A stretch of 64,000 nt of DNA from contig CAKOGP040002202.1 in the NCBI GenBank assembly GCA_933822405.4, positions 310,001 through 374,000 on the forward strand. The letters run 5' to 3'. Shown piece by piece: positions 52,271 through 61,990 of the stretch. The notes beneath the pieces were generated by a model. That model was given only the letters and a program-made list of their open reading frames with translations, was not told where the DNA came from and ran no database searches. Both the position numbers and the translations under genes were made by a program. Position 1 is the stretch's first letter. Every line of letters begins with the position of its first letter. This stretch comes from Cylindrotheca closterium (lineage: Eukaryota > Bacillariophyta > Bacillariophyceae > Bacillariales > Bacillariaceae).

Positions 52271-53905
52271 CTATATCAACATCTTACTCATATACGGACC
52301 GTCCAGCTCATATCCAATCTTTCGGTAGTAATGTCTTGTTCCGACACCCGAGATCACCAATATCTTCTCTGACCCATGTTCTTCTCGTGCAATCCGTTCC
52401 GCTTCTTCCATCAACATCATACCGAAACCTTGATGTTGAAACCTCGTGGGATCTCGAGCTGCCACGGCGACCGCTGATCCATAGACATGCAACTCACGGA
52501 TAATCGAGCACGGGACATCGGTGATTTCCTTCATAAAGGCCGACGACATGTTTGGCTTGCGCAATCGCAACAATCCAATCAGAATGTCTTGACAAGGATC
52601 TTCGTATGTCAAGAAGGTTTCCCATCCACCATTGGCAGTGTAGTCTCGTCGAATCAATTCAACTTGATCGGGAGTCACTGCCGAGTGAATTTGCTTCATG
52701 CCAACTTCTCTCGTGCGGATATCCAAACAAGGAAGATCCCAATCCTTTAACTTTTGCAGTGCCAATTCTCTCAAATTTCCATGTTCCACACCACTACTCA
52801 CCAACGGCATGGGAATATCTCGCTGGATTCGATACAGGCGTGTCCATGGTGGCACCAGACTCAATATTTTGGCAGTCAGTTCCACCAATTGGTCCGGCGT
52901 GTAGTTTTGATATCTTCCCGTTTTCCACAATTCGTACAGCCCAGTGCCTCGGATGACTAGAGTAGGATACAACTTCATTCCATCCGACCGAAAGAGCGGA
53001 TTCTCAAAGTATTCCATAAAGCCTTCCAAATCACGTTCGTATCCCATGTTAGGCAGATCGGGCATCATGTGCGTCACCACCTTGAATCCACAATCCTTGG
53101 CCAGTTGGAAGGAGTGGCAGACAGCTGCCACCGTGTGTCCTCGATTGGTTTCCCTCGCGATTGATTCGTAGATACTTTGGACTCCAATTTCAATCCGCGT
53201 ACACCCATAACTCAACATTTCTTCCAAATGCGGTTTGAGACAGTAATCTGGACGCGTTTCAATGGTAATACCAATGCACTTGGTCTTGGCATGTTCGGAA
53301 TACCGAATGGATTCTCGGACGCTGTTGGAGTGATATCCGCTAAGAGCATCGTGCAGATTTCGGACGAACCAATCCTTGTATTCCTTATCGAGTGACAGAA
53401 AGGTACCTCCCATGACAATAAACTCCACCTTATCGACAGTGTGTCCAATAGCCTTGAGTTGTGCCACACGGCCCTTGACTTGCGAAAATGGATCGTACCG
53501 AGCTCGAATGGCCCGCATCGAGGTTGGTTCGTACCCCGTATAGGCCTGGGTGGAGTATTCAAAATCCGAATCCGGACCACCGGGACAGTAGACGCAAACA
53601 TTACCAGTGTAGGCAATGTGTGGGCATCGATGAGGCTTTGACATGACAGCGACGACGGCGACACCACTGGCGGTTCGCACTGGTTTGGTTTGCAAAAACG
53701 GCCACAGTTTGGCACGGTACGTAATCGGCAAGGCTTGTAGAATGTCCGCCATCTTGGGAATTCCAGTGAGTTTGTACTTTTTGGCGGCTGTTCCCTTCAA
53801 CTTTGTAAAGTTGAGTGTATCTCCTGCCTCATAAGCTTTGATCAAGTCGGTTACAATGGACGATATTGCTAGCGCATATTGACCTCCTTTGCTGTTTTCC
53901 ACCAT
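52271..53905 (-). CDS. ELP3: Elongator complex protein 3 (radical SAM + GNAT acetyltransferase)
   Basis: 544 residues, single exon. The radical-SAM half shows the Elp3 cysteine motif C-x9-C-x2-C (Cys94, Cys104, Cys107; [17 protein letters not shown]). The C-terminal GNAT acetyltransferase half (about 400-544) contains [17 protein letters not shown], the acetyl-CoA loop, and [18 protein letters not shown]. Elp3 is the catalytic subunit of Elongator, which adds carboxymethyl-type groups to U34 in the wobble position of tRNAs. Length and both domains are typical of the family, so the gene looks intact. The N-terminus has the conserved helical lead-in ([12 protein letters not shown]). Confidence 0.97.
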   Translation of the reverse strand: MVENSKGGQYALAISSIVTDLIKAYEAGDTLNFTKLKGTAAKKYKLTGIPKMADILQALPITYRAKLWPFLQTKPVRTASGVAVVAVMSKPHRCPHIAYTGNVCVYCPGGPDSDFEYSTQAYTGYEPTSMRAIRARYDPFSQVKGRVAQLKAIGHTVDKVEFIVMGGTFLSLDKEYKDWFVRNLHDALSGYHSNSVRESIRYSEHAKTKCIGITIETRPDYCLKPHLEEMLSYGCTRIEIGVQSIYESIARETNRGHTVAAVCHSFQLAKDCGFKVVTHMMPDLPNMGYERDLEGFMEYFENPLFRSDGMKLYPTLVIRGTGLYELWKTGRYQNYTPDQLVELTAKILSLVPPWTRLYRIQRDIPMPLVSSGVEHGNLRELALQKLKDWDLPCLDIRTREVGMKQIHSAVTPDQVELIRRDYTANGGWETFLTYEDPCQDILIGLLRLRKPNMSSAFMKEITDVPCSIIRELHVYGSAVAVAARDPTRFQHQGFGMMLMEEAERIAREEHGSEKILVISGVGTRHYYRKIGYELDGPYMSKMLI

Positions 53906-54289
53906 GTTCGGATGATGATGTGTTTCTTTATTCTCTATGCAATTATTGCCTTGTTATATATAGATGCCAAGTAATAGCGCCCTTTCAAAGAAGGTAAGTT
54001 CCTTGGATGAGTAAGATCAGTGAAAGACACAGGTGAAACGCAACTTGTTTCGTAGCTTATGCTGTGATTCCTCAATCCTGCAGCTCTTCGTTGTTTTTTA
54101 TAATAAAATATGATTGATCGTCAGAATTCGTCTGTCCATATGCATGCTGTACACGATACGATACCCCAATAATTATGGCATCCCCAAACGAATGAATCCC
54201 CCATATATCGTATCCGTAGATTGATTCGATTTTCATATCACTTTTATACGGTATATAAGTTTCTTCATTGTATTATTGTAGGTTTCACC
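53906..54289. other. Divergent intergenic region
   Basis: 384 bp between ELP3 and the first dsRBD-like gene. AT-rich; no gene or clear repeat seen. A ttgtag just before 54281 could be an acceptor for a 5' UTR intron. Confidence 0.5.
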
Positions 54290-55642
54290 ATGGACATGAA
54301 TGATACCGCAGATTTCAAAATGTCACCATATTTCCATCTGGAAGCTGGTTGCGAGGATGATTACATGTCCAAAAAGTCTGGTGGCCAATTTAGCAATGCT
54401 TCATCATTAGCTAACACCCATGGTACCCCCTACTTTGCGGAAGATATGAATGTGCATAGCAATAACAACAATCAAGATGCCGCGCTCCTGACGGGTCATT
54501 TTCAAAAAACCGACTTGAAGAAACCAACTGATATCTCGCTCATACTGGGAGATCAACATTCGTTGGGTTATTCCACTTTGAACTCGGTACACTCGAATTT
54601 TCATCATCATCATCATCATCAAAATCAGGTTGCGGGTTCAGCAACCATGGTCCCAATGGACACTGGGACGACATCGCCAAAAGACGAATTGAAGCAACGG
54701 ATACTAGACAAGGTACAACGAGACTACTATGTGACATGGGCAGTTGAAGACAAGTACACGAGTGCCTACATTAGCCCATTTACTCGTGAGATTTTTCTTT
54801 CAGGAGACCTCATCGATTATCAAGGTTCCATCAGTCAGGATAACCTGGTCTGGTACCAAAGCAAGGAAGTCGCACAAGATGCGGCCGTTGCTAGAGCATT
54901 AGACTGTTTTGACCTGCGAGAACGATCCCGACGATCGTATGGATTGAGAGTGAAGGAAGCTCCATATGAAATGGACTGTGGTCCACCCTTGCCTGCCTTG
55001 GTGCCTGCACAAGCCCTACGCTTCGGACTGGTTCACAACAAGCCCTACAATGTAAATGCATTGTCACCTGGCTCTTCGACGGATCTATCGTCCAAGAGTT
55101 CCGACAATCATCATCATAATCATCAAGATACCAAACGAACAATAATAGCAGCAAACTCCAAAATGAACAAGAATCCCATTTCGACTCTGGCGGAATGTTA
55201 TCAGAACGGTGACTTTTTTGGACAACAACATAGAGGCACAACTCTCACCAAGGCAAACTTTGTGACATGGTCCGATGGGCTAGACCACGTCCCCAGATTT
55301 ACAGGTGCCTTTGTCTGTCCCATTTACGGTGAGATTTTTCTTTCTGGCAATTGGACCCATCACGAAGACGACTGCCACGAAACCAATGACGGACTGGTGT
55401 GGTACTCGTCCAAGAAGAAAGCCGAGGGAGCAGCTGCTGCTGTGGCACACGATTGCTATTCCCTTCGCTACCAACTGTCAACGGACACGGCGATTGACGA
55501 AGTGCGATTCTGCATTGAAGATCCATATGAAAAAAGTCCAAGATCGGAGACTGACATTGCTCGATTGGTTCCTCCCGAGTATTGGATTGACATTCAAAAG
55601 CTACAAGAGTCGTCTCGTTCTGGATATACGGTAGTTCTGTAG
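54290..55642 (+). CDS. Protein with two dsRBD-like repeats, module copy 1
   Basis: 450 residues from MDMNDTADFKMS (context caccATGg). The N-terminal third is disordered (Asn/His runs). Two related repeats follow at about 148-218 and 320-395: YYVTWAVEDKYTSAYISPF...EIFLSGDL...VWYQSKEVAQDAAVA and NFVTWSDGLDHV..FTGAF...GEIFLSGNW...VWYSSKKKAEGAAAA. The order (strand-strand-strand, then an Ala-rich helix with KKxAExAAA) resembles a double-stranded RNA-binding fold, but no standard match can be claimed. The paralogue at 60394-61773 is near identical in its last third. It converges with the metalloprotease gene, 187 bp apart, and the two were duplicated together. Confidence 0.75.
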   Translation: MDMNDTADFKMSPYFHLEAGCEDDYMSKKSGGQFSNASSLANTHGTPYFAEDMNVHSNNNNQDAALLTGHFQKTDLKKPTDISLILGDQHSLGYSTLNSVHSNFHHHHHHQNQVAGSATMVPMDTGTTSPKDELKQRILDKVQRDYYVTWAVEDKYTSAYISPFTREIFLSGDLIDYQGSISQDNLVWYQSKEVAQDAAVARALDCFDLRERSRRSYGLRVKEAPYEMDCGPPLPALVPAQALRFGLVHNKPYNVNALSPGSSTDLSSKSSDNHHHNHQDTKRTIIAANSKMNKNPISTLAECYQNGDFFGQQHRGTTLTKANFVTWSDGLDHVPRFTGAFVCPIYGEIFLSGNWTHHEDDCHETNDGLVWYSSKKKAEGAAAAVAHDCYSLRYQLSTDTAIDEVRFCIEDPYEKSPRSETDIARLVPPEYWIDIQKLQESSRSGYTVVL

Positions 55643-55829
55643 CAGAGAGACGCGAAGACTGACTGTAGAGTGTTAAGGAATCATCTTAATCCGACTGTAA
55701 ATCATATGTTAAAGCCAACTGGCGCCTTTACGCTGTCATTAGAAGGCCGAACAATAGTCAAGATGCTACCTTGTATTACAGCATTGCTTCATTTAAAATC
55801 TAATTACATAATAACTTTACTCTATCATT

Positions 55830-58800
55830 CTAGTAGTAGGCGCCGACCATTTCGAAATCTTGAGTAGCCAAGATATCGTAGACGCAACCCTTGCGGCTGA
55901 ACTCATCTTCAAGTCCAGCACAAGCGGTTTCAGCTTGTTCTTTCGAGATGGCACTCTCATCCAATCGACGCTTGCGTTGGCCACGAGGGTCCTCGGGAAG
56001 GTAGCAGAGTTCAGGGAACTGAGGGCGAGCCATCTCATGGAACAACTTGCCATCAGATGGCAAGACTTGCCACTCAAGACCAAGATCGTTAAAATCGTGT
56101 AAGACTGTGCTTCCATCACGGGCATAGGTATGTCCAGTCTTGAAGTCACCAATGATTCCAATGGCATTTCCAAACGACTCTGCAGTGGCACCAATAATCT
56201 TGACGCCGACAAATTCCTTGAAGGTCTTGATCTCGATCTTTTGGCCAGGGTAATCTTTGTCAAGATCGATGGTATACTTGTTGTTACGAGGGTTGATGGT
56301 GACTGGGTAGTCACCAAGATGGGTGAGGTGTCCAAGGTATTCAAAATTGATGCGGTAGTGACGCTTGTCGATACCATCTTCCTTTTCAACCGATCCCTCA
56401 ACCTCGAGGATATCATTACCAATGCGAATAGCAGCAGTCTTGATGTAGCTCCAGTATCGGATCATGCTAGTACGAAGTTGTATCTCAAGGTTGTTGTTCT
56501 CCTTGTTGGCAAAGTTCTCGACCTTTGTCATGACCACGTCACACTGCCCGTGGAACTCAAAGTGCTCGTTCTTCCATGTCTTGACTGTATAGAGCGATAG
56601 AGATGGTCAGATTGAGAAAGCGGTGAATAAAAACCTTGATTGTCCCAATCTTCATTACTTACAGTGGGGATCGCCATTTGCTTCGGTTGTCGGTCCATTG
56701 TCTTTCGCAACTGGAGGGGGTGTCGGACCCGATGTGGGGCCAGAAGTCGGCTCAGAGGTAGGAACAGGTGTAGGCCCAAAGGTGGGTCCGGATGTTGGAC
56801 CAGAGGAAGGAGCGGACGTGGGACCACTTGTTGGTCCTGAAGTAGGCCCAGAGGTAGGAGCAGGTGTGAGCCTAGAGGTAGGTCCAGATGTTGGACCAGA
56901 GGTAGGAGCAGAGGTGGGTCCACTTGTTGGTCCTGACGTAGGCCCAGAGGTTGGACCAGAGGTAGGCCCAGAGGTGGGTCCACTTGTAGGGAAACTCGTA
57001 GGAGCAGGTGTGGGCCCACTTGTTGGTCCTGACGATGGCACACGCGTTGAACGATGAGTAGGTGCTGATGTCGGCCCGCTTGTTGGACCAGAGGTAGGCA
57101 CAACTGTGGGTCCACTAGTGGGTCCTGATGTCGGCCCGCTTGTTGGACCAGAGGTAGGCACAACTGTGGGTCCACTAGTGGGTCCTGATGTCGGCCCGCT
57201 TGTTGGACCAGAGGTAGGCACAACTGTGGGTCCATTAGTGGGTCCTGATGTCGGCCCGCTTGTTGGACCAGAGGTAGGCACAACTGTGGGTCCGCTAGTG
57301 GGTCCTGATGTCGGCCCGCTTGTTGGACCAGAGGTAGGCACAACTGTGGGTCCATTAGTAGGTCCCGAGGTTGGGCCAGACGTTGGACCCGGAGCACAAG
57401 CAAATTGTGGAGATGGGCGATCGTTGATTCCTCCTTTCCATACTTCAACAACCGCACTTCCAGTGGCAGCATCCGTGTCGATAGATGTCACCATAACTGT
57501 TACCGATTGTCCACTGTAGGCCCAGTTAGCAAACGTTATGAAAGAGCCGCCGGATATTTTCGCTTCCATATAAGATGCGGTGCTTTCGATGCTCATGGAA
57601 GTTACCGTGACCATATTTCGATGCTCAGTTGTGCCTCCGTTCGCCCCCACTGCATGATTGAAGATAACGTAATTGTTCCAATAGCCTTCGGTCAATTTCA
57701 AGACAACATTCTCGCAACCGTTTACCACATTGGGAACTCTGTCTACCCCCACCAAAGTTCCAGCAAAGTTTGTGGTCAAGGGATCTATTTCAACATTGTA
57801 GGGTGTGTACCAGCCTAGCTGCCAAGAGTGTGCACCGTTGAAACACATTCTGTTTCCGAAGGGGGCATCATCAGGCGCCCCAATTGTAAAGCCCATGACT
57901 CCAGTTTGGTCCGCATATTCTACACCTCCTTCCCATGAATGGCTGAACGACGAAACAAACGGAAATGTGAGAATCAATTTGACGAATTTGAGGAGGGCAA
58001 CAAGTAATGAAACAACTTACGCCAGGCCAAAATTGTGTCCGAGTTCGTGTACTTGAGTGACTTCATTGGCACACCATTTGTCGCCATTGTACACACTAAG
58101 ATACCCTCCGGAATATGCATATGCAAGCCAATCTGTATCGCCCGGATAACCATACCAGTGGGATCCAAAGGGCAAGCAAAGCATGACGTTGTCAAAATTC
58201 TCGGTCAGTCTGTCACCAAAGAGATCCTGCAGTGCTTCCAAGGCAGCATCTTCGACGTCAAAGTTAGTGCTTCCAGCGGCATTGATACTCAGTTCTAAAT
58301 CAATGACTCCATCCACTACGTTGTTGTCATAGTTAACAGTAGTTCCACCACCGCAAACACAACATTCAGTTCTTGCTGTTTTCGTAACTGGGAAGAGGGA
58401 GAGAGAAGTTTCACGTACACGATGTTAGAATCATCGTCGCGAGACAGATGCAAAATATCTCGACACGCCTTGATTTCCTTACAATCGACAGTTGGTGATA
58501 CTTGTCTAGCCTGGTCGGCAAATTCATTGCAAAAATTTCTATTTTCCCGTCCAAGCCACAAGCTGTCGTCGAAAAGGTCGCAGTTGATAGGGACATTAGT
58601 TGAGAAATTTGGAATTTGGAAGATGGCATCCATATTGCCTACACAAGCCGAGCCAACTCCACTGGCAGGATTGATTCTTGCCACATTGTTGGAACATTCT
58701 TCCACTATGCTTTTCAAGTTGAGGGTATCGCCGCTTCCATTTGTTCCAAAGACATCGCCACTAATTTCTGCCTTTTGCTTTGTCAAGGCAGAATCCTTAG

Positions 58801-59418
58801 TGCTCACTCGTACCACTAGAACTTCCAAATCACCACTAGTTGCTGAGAGCCTTCGCTGTCTACGGTTAGCTGTTGGATCCACTTCGCCAAACGAAAGGGT
58901 GTTGCCAGCACCAATGGTCAGTTTGTGGTTGGAAAGACCGGCCCCTTGGGCAAACAGAGTGGTTTTTCCACTTCGAATGTTTGGATTGGCAGCTAGAACA
59001 TGCTCCATTCCCTCAACCAAGGCTCTGGCGACAGTTTTGCTACTTCCGGCATTTTTGGCGTCTTGGCCAAAAACTTCACAGATCCATGCACTTTTTCCTG
59101 TTCCATTCGCGAATTCAGCAATCTCGTTGTAGAGAGTGCACGGAAAGTTTTGCTGGGCCAAGTGTACTTCTTGCAGACTCCGTGTAGACTATAATGATAT
59201 ATAATATGCGGTGGCATTTGATATAATAATTTTAAGAATTGGAATTGACAGTGTTTTTTGTTGAGAAACGAATGTTATAGCAAAGGCAGTAAGAACAAGA
59301 GATCAGCTACACGTACGATGTTAGCTCGAGGACCTTGCTGTGTTTCAGAGAGCGGAGCTGAAAGCACCGTTTGCAACACCTGAAGGAGCAAGATGAGAGC
59401 CTTAAGGATCGTTTTCAT
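55830..59418 (-). CDS. Secreted zinc metalloprotease with Pro-Thr linker and VWD-like domain, module copy 1
   Basis: Exons 59418-59317, 59188-58483, 58387-58021, 57942-56663 and 56584-55830, introns 78-128 bp, frame kept throughout; 1069 residues. Signal peptide (about 1-22). A propeptide-like region holds a basic site (NRRQRRL), and the catalytic domain carries the zinc motif HELGHNFGLAH (383-393), as in gametolysin-like (M11) proteases. The His-containing third ligand is completed across the exon 3/4 splice. A linker of PTSGPT-type repeats (about 617-805) follows, then a VWD-like domain starting GDPHFKTW (815 on) with FEFHGQCDVVM. The linker includes five 60-bp units (57061-57360). Probable role: secreted or wall-bound proteolysis. 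The exon 2 donor chosen is gtaagg at 58482; a later gtacgt does not keep the frame. Confidence 0.85.
57061..57360 (-). repeat. 60-bp minisatellite, five units, inside the protease linker
   Basis: Five consecutive 60-bp units, nearly identical (unit 1 differs at ggtgctg versus ggtcctg; others differ only at one or two bases near the unit end). Each encodes 20 residues of Pro-Thr-Ser-Gly pattern with one PTVVPT. The region is in frame and the repeat number is absent or greatly reduced in the second protease copy (62870-63350), so it expanded after the duplication or contracted in the other copy. Confidence 0.9.
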
Positions 59419-60393
59419 AATCTTGTTGTGCAGTTTTAAAAATGTCTGCGCAGGATTCTCACGTGACAAAACCTAAACCGAGAAAATTCAAATTACGACC
59501 AAACCCATGTTAAAGGTGTTTTGTCCCTCCAACCCTCCATCTCCACATTTAACGATGATTTCAAATGATAAGAAACTTTATATAACAGTTTTGAGACCTC
59601 CTAAATAAATGTATTTTGCGATAAGAGGATGTAAATGAATCCGTGAAAGAAACAATTATGGTGCAAAGTTTGAAAATGTCGCCATCCTACTCTGATCACA
59701 TAACGCTGTGTTGCACAACAGAAACGAAGGAATAATATTGGTTTCTACAGCAATACTGTCGATAGTTTTTATTTGATGCCCTTTTGAATTTTTATGGTTT
59801 TCCACTCTTATATTATTTCAATCATTCAAGCAAGGTAAAAAGCTTTGGATGCATCAATCGAAGGGTTTCGTAGCCTACAACTTCCGATTGGGCGCTGGGG
59901 AGGCAACAAGCGAAGGGCTCGTCACAGTAGTGACGACACATGATCTAGCTACCACAGAGACAGCGGCTACCGAAGCAAGCAAAGGCTTTCGTTTTCCATG
60001 GGATGTGGCAATTTAGAAACAACGAAGGATCCAATTTATTGGAGATGTTGTCAACAGAAAGCAAGAAAGCCCGTAAAGATCACAAAGAAGACTGCAAAGA
60101 TTTTTGTGAGAATCGTCTCCAGGCAAACATGACAAAAATCAAGGAAGCACAAGCGAAGAAGAAAGGATTGTTTAGTGATGAATTAATGAATGAATGAATA
60201 GTGGTATTTGCAATTACTAGGTTGGATGAATAGTACAGTCAAGCAAGTGATCGATTGACTCCATTCCAATTCCTATGAAATGATGGTTGCATCAAACCTA
60301 ACCGAAGAAAGACTTTTGCGGGATCCATTTTTCACTGGGTACATGAAAACCTGAGTTGACACACTCGGCCGGGTCTGCTCGACAAACCACACC
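59419..60393. other. Intergenic region between the two module copies
   Basis: 975 bp between the start of protease copy 1 and the start of dsRBD-like copy 2. It contains a 64-codon frame, 60003-60197 (MWQFRNNEGSNLLEML... KAQAKKKGLF-like Lys-rich end), that may be an exon or chance. No repeat boundary could be placed exactly. Confidence 0.4.
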
Positions 60394-61773
60394 ATGAACG
60401 AACATACACCACGCTCCCATTGTTATCCTCCTCTCCTCCTCCTGGACTATATCTATTTAGAGCCCTGTAACATCAGAGCACCAGCAGCCATGTCCAAATC
60501 ATCTGGTGGCCAATTCAGCAATGTTTCATCCGCTAATACTCCTACTACTCCCTTTGAGGGAATTTTTGATGAAAAGATGACGAATAATGATACCAATCGA
60601 GATGACTCGCTCCTGACGGGTCATTTTCAAACGGACTTGACGAATTTGCCTGATATCACCTCGGTCATACTGGGAGATCAACATTCCTTGGGTCATTCCT
60701 CGTTGAATACCAATGACTACCACACTGTACCATCGGATCGTCAGCAAATTGTGGCCCCAGGAGTGACCATGGTCCCAATGGACACTGGGACGACATCGCC
60801 AAAACACGAGTTGAAGCAGCGTACACTAGAAAAGATACAACGAGACTACTATGTGACATGGGCTCGAGGCGGCAATGACAAAGACAAGTACACGAGTGCC
60901 TACATTAGCCCATTTACCAGTGAGATTTTTCTTTCCGGAGAGCTCATCAATCATCAAGTTGGAAGCAAGGATAACCTTGTTTGGTACCAAAACAAGGAAG
61001 ATGCACAAGATGCGGCTGTTGCTAGAGCATTGGACTGTTTTGAACTACGAGAACGATCCCAACGACCATTTGGATTGAGAGTGAAGGAAGCTCCATATGA
61101 AATGGACTGTGGTCCACCCTTGCCTGCCTTGGTACCTGCAGAAGCCCGACGCTTTGGACTGGTTCACAACAAGCCCCACAATGTAAATACAGTGCCACCT
61201 GGCTTTTCCGCGGATCTATCGTCCATGAGTTCCGGCCATCATCATCAAGACACTAAACGCACCGCAACAGCAGCAACTCCGAAAATGCGGGACAGGAACA
61301 CACATCCCATTTCGACTCTGGCGGAATTTTATCGCAAAAGTGACTTTTTTGAACAACAGCACAGAGGCACAACGCTCACCAAGGCAAACTTTGTGACCTG
61401 GTCCGATGGGCTAGACCACGTCCGCAGATTCACAGGTGCCCTTGTCTGTCCGATATACGGTGAGATTTTTCTTTCTGGCAATTGGACCCATCACGAAGAC
61501 GACTGCCACGAAACCAATGACGGACTGGTGTGGTACTCGTCCAAGAAGAAAGCCGAGGGAGCAGCTGCTGCTGTGGCACACGATTGCTATTCCCTTCGCT
61601 ACCAACTGTCAACGGACACGGCGATTGACGAAGTGCGATTCTGCATTGAAGATCCATATGAAAAAAGTCCAAGATCGGAGACTGACATTGCTCGATTGGT
61701 TCCTCCCGAGTATTGGATTGACATTCAAAAGCTACAAGAGTCGTCTCGTTCTGGATATACGGTAGTTCTGTAG
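60394..61773 (+). CDS. Protein with two dsRBD-like repeats, module copy 2
   Basis: 459 residues from the first ATG (context caccATGa); the paralogue-aligned start may instead be 60490 (MSKSSGGQFSN; 427 residues). Same layout as copy 1: disordered N-terminus, repeat 1 (YYVTWARGGNDKDKYTSAYI ... VWYQNKEDAQDAAVARALD) and repeat 2 (NFVTWSDGLDHVRRFTGAL ... VWYSSKKKAEGAAAA). From 61456 to 61804 the DNA is identical to copy 1 (55325-55673) although the first two thirds differ clearly, which suggests gene conversion of the 3' part. The poly-His run of copy 1 is missing. Function unknown; see copy 1. Confidence 0.75.
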   Translation: MNEHTPRSHCYPPLLLLDYIYLEPCNIRAPAAMSKSSGGQFSNVSSANTPTTPFEGIFDEKMTNNDTNRDDSLLTGHFQTDLTNLPDITSVILGDQHSLGHSSLNTNDYHTVPSDRQQIVAPGVTMVPMDTGTTSPKHELKQRTLEKIQRDYYVTWARGGNDKDKYTSAYISPFTSEIFLSGELINHQVGSKDNLVWYQNKEDAQDAAVARALDCFELRERSQRPFGLRVKEAPYEMDCGPPLPALVPAEARRFGLVHNKPHNVNTVPPGFSADLSSMSSGHHHQDTKRTATAATPKMRDRNTHPISTLAEFYRKSDFFEQQHRGTTLTKANFVTWSDGLDHVRRFTGALVCPIYGEIFLSGNWTHHEDDCHETNDGLVWYSSKKKAEGAAAAVAHDCYSLRYQLSTDTAIDEVRFCIEDPYEKSPRSETDIARLVPPEYWIDIQKLQESSRSGYTVVL

Positions 61774-61990
61774 CAGAGAGACGCGAAGACTGACTGTAGA
61801 GTGTAAAGGAATCATCTTAATCCGACTGTAAATCATGTGTTATAAGATCATTGCATTCCTAGCTCGATAGCTGACTGGCGCCTTCATGCTGTCATTAGAA
61901 GGCAGAACAATAGTCAAGATGCTACCTTATATTATAGCATTGCTTCGTCTGTAATCTAATTACAGTACATAATAACTTTACTCTATCATT

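Noticed and set aside
57106..57519. Open frame on the plus strand with repeated GPLVGPDVGPLVGPE
   Set aside because: Antisense of the Pro-Thr linker of the protease on the minus strand; a 60-bp repeat stays open in several frames by its nature.
58425..58431. gtacgt as the end of protease exon 2
   Set aside because: It puts exon 3 out of frame with the normal acceptor; gtaagg at 58482 gives a 95-bp intron in frame with a long pyrimidine tract.
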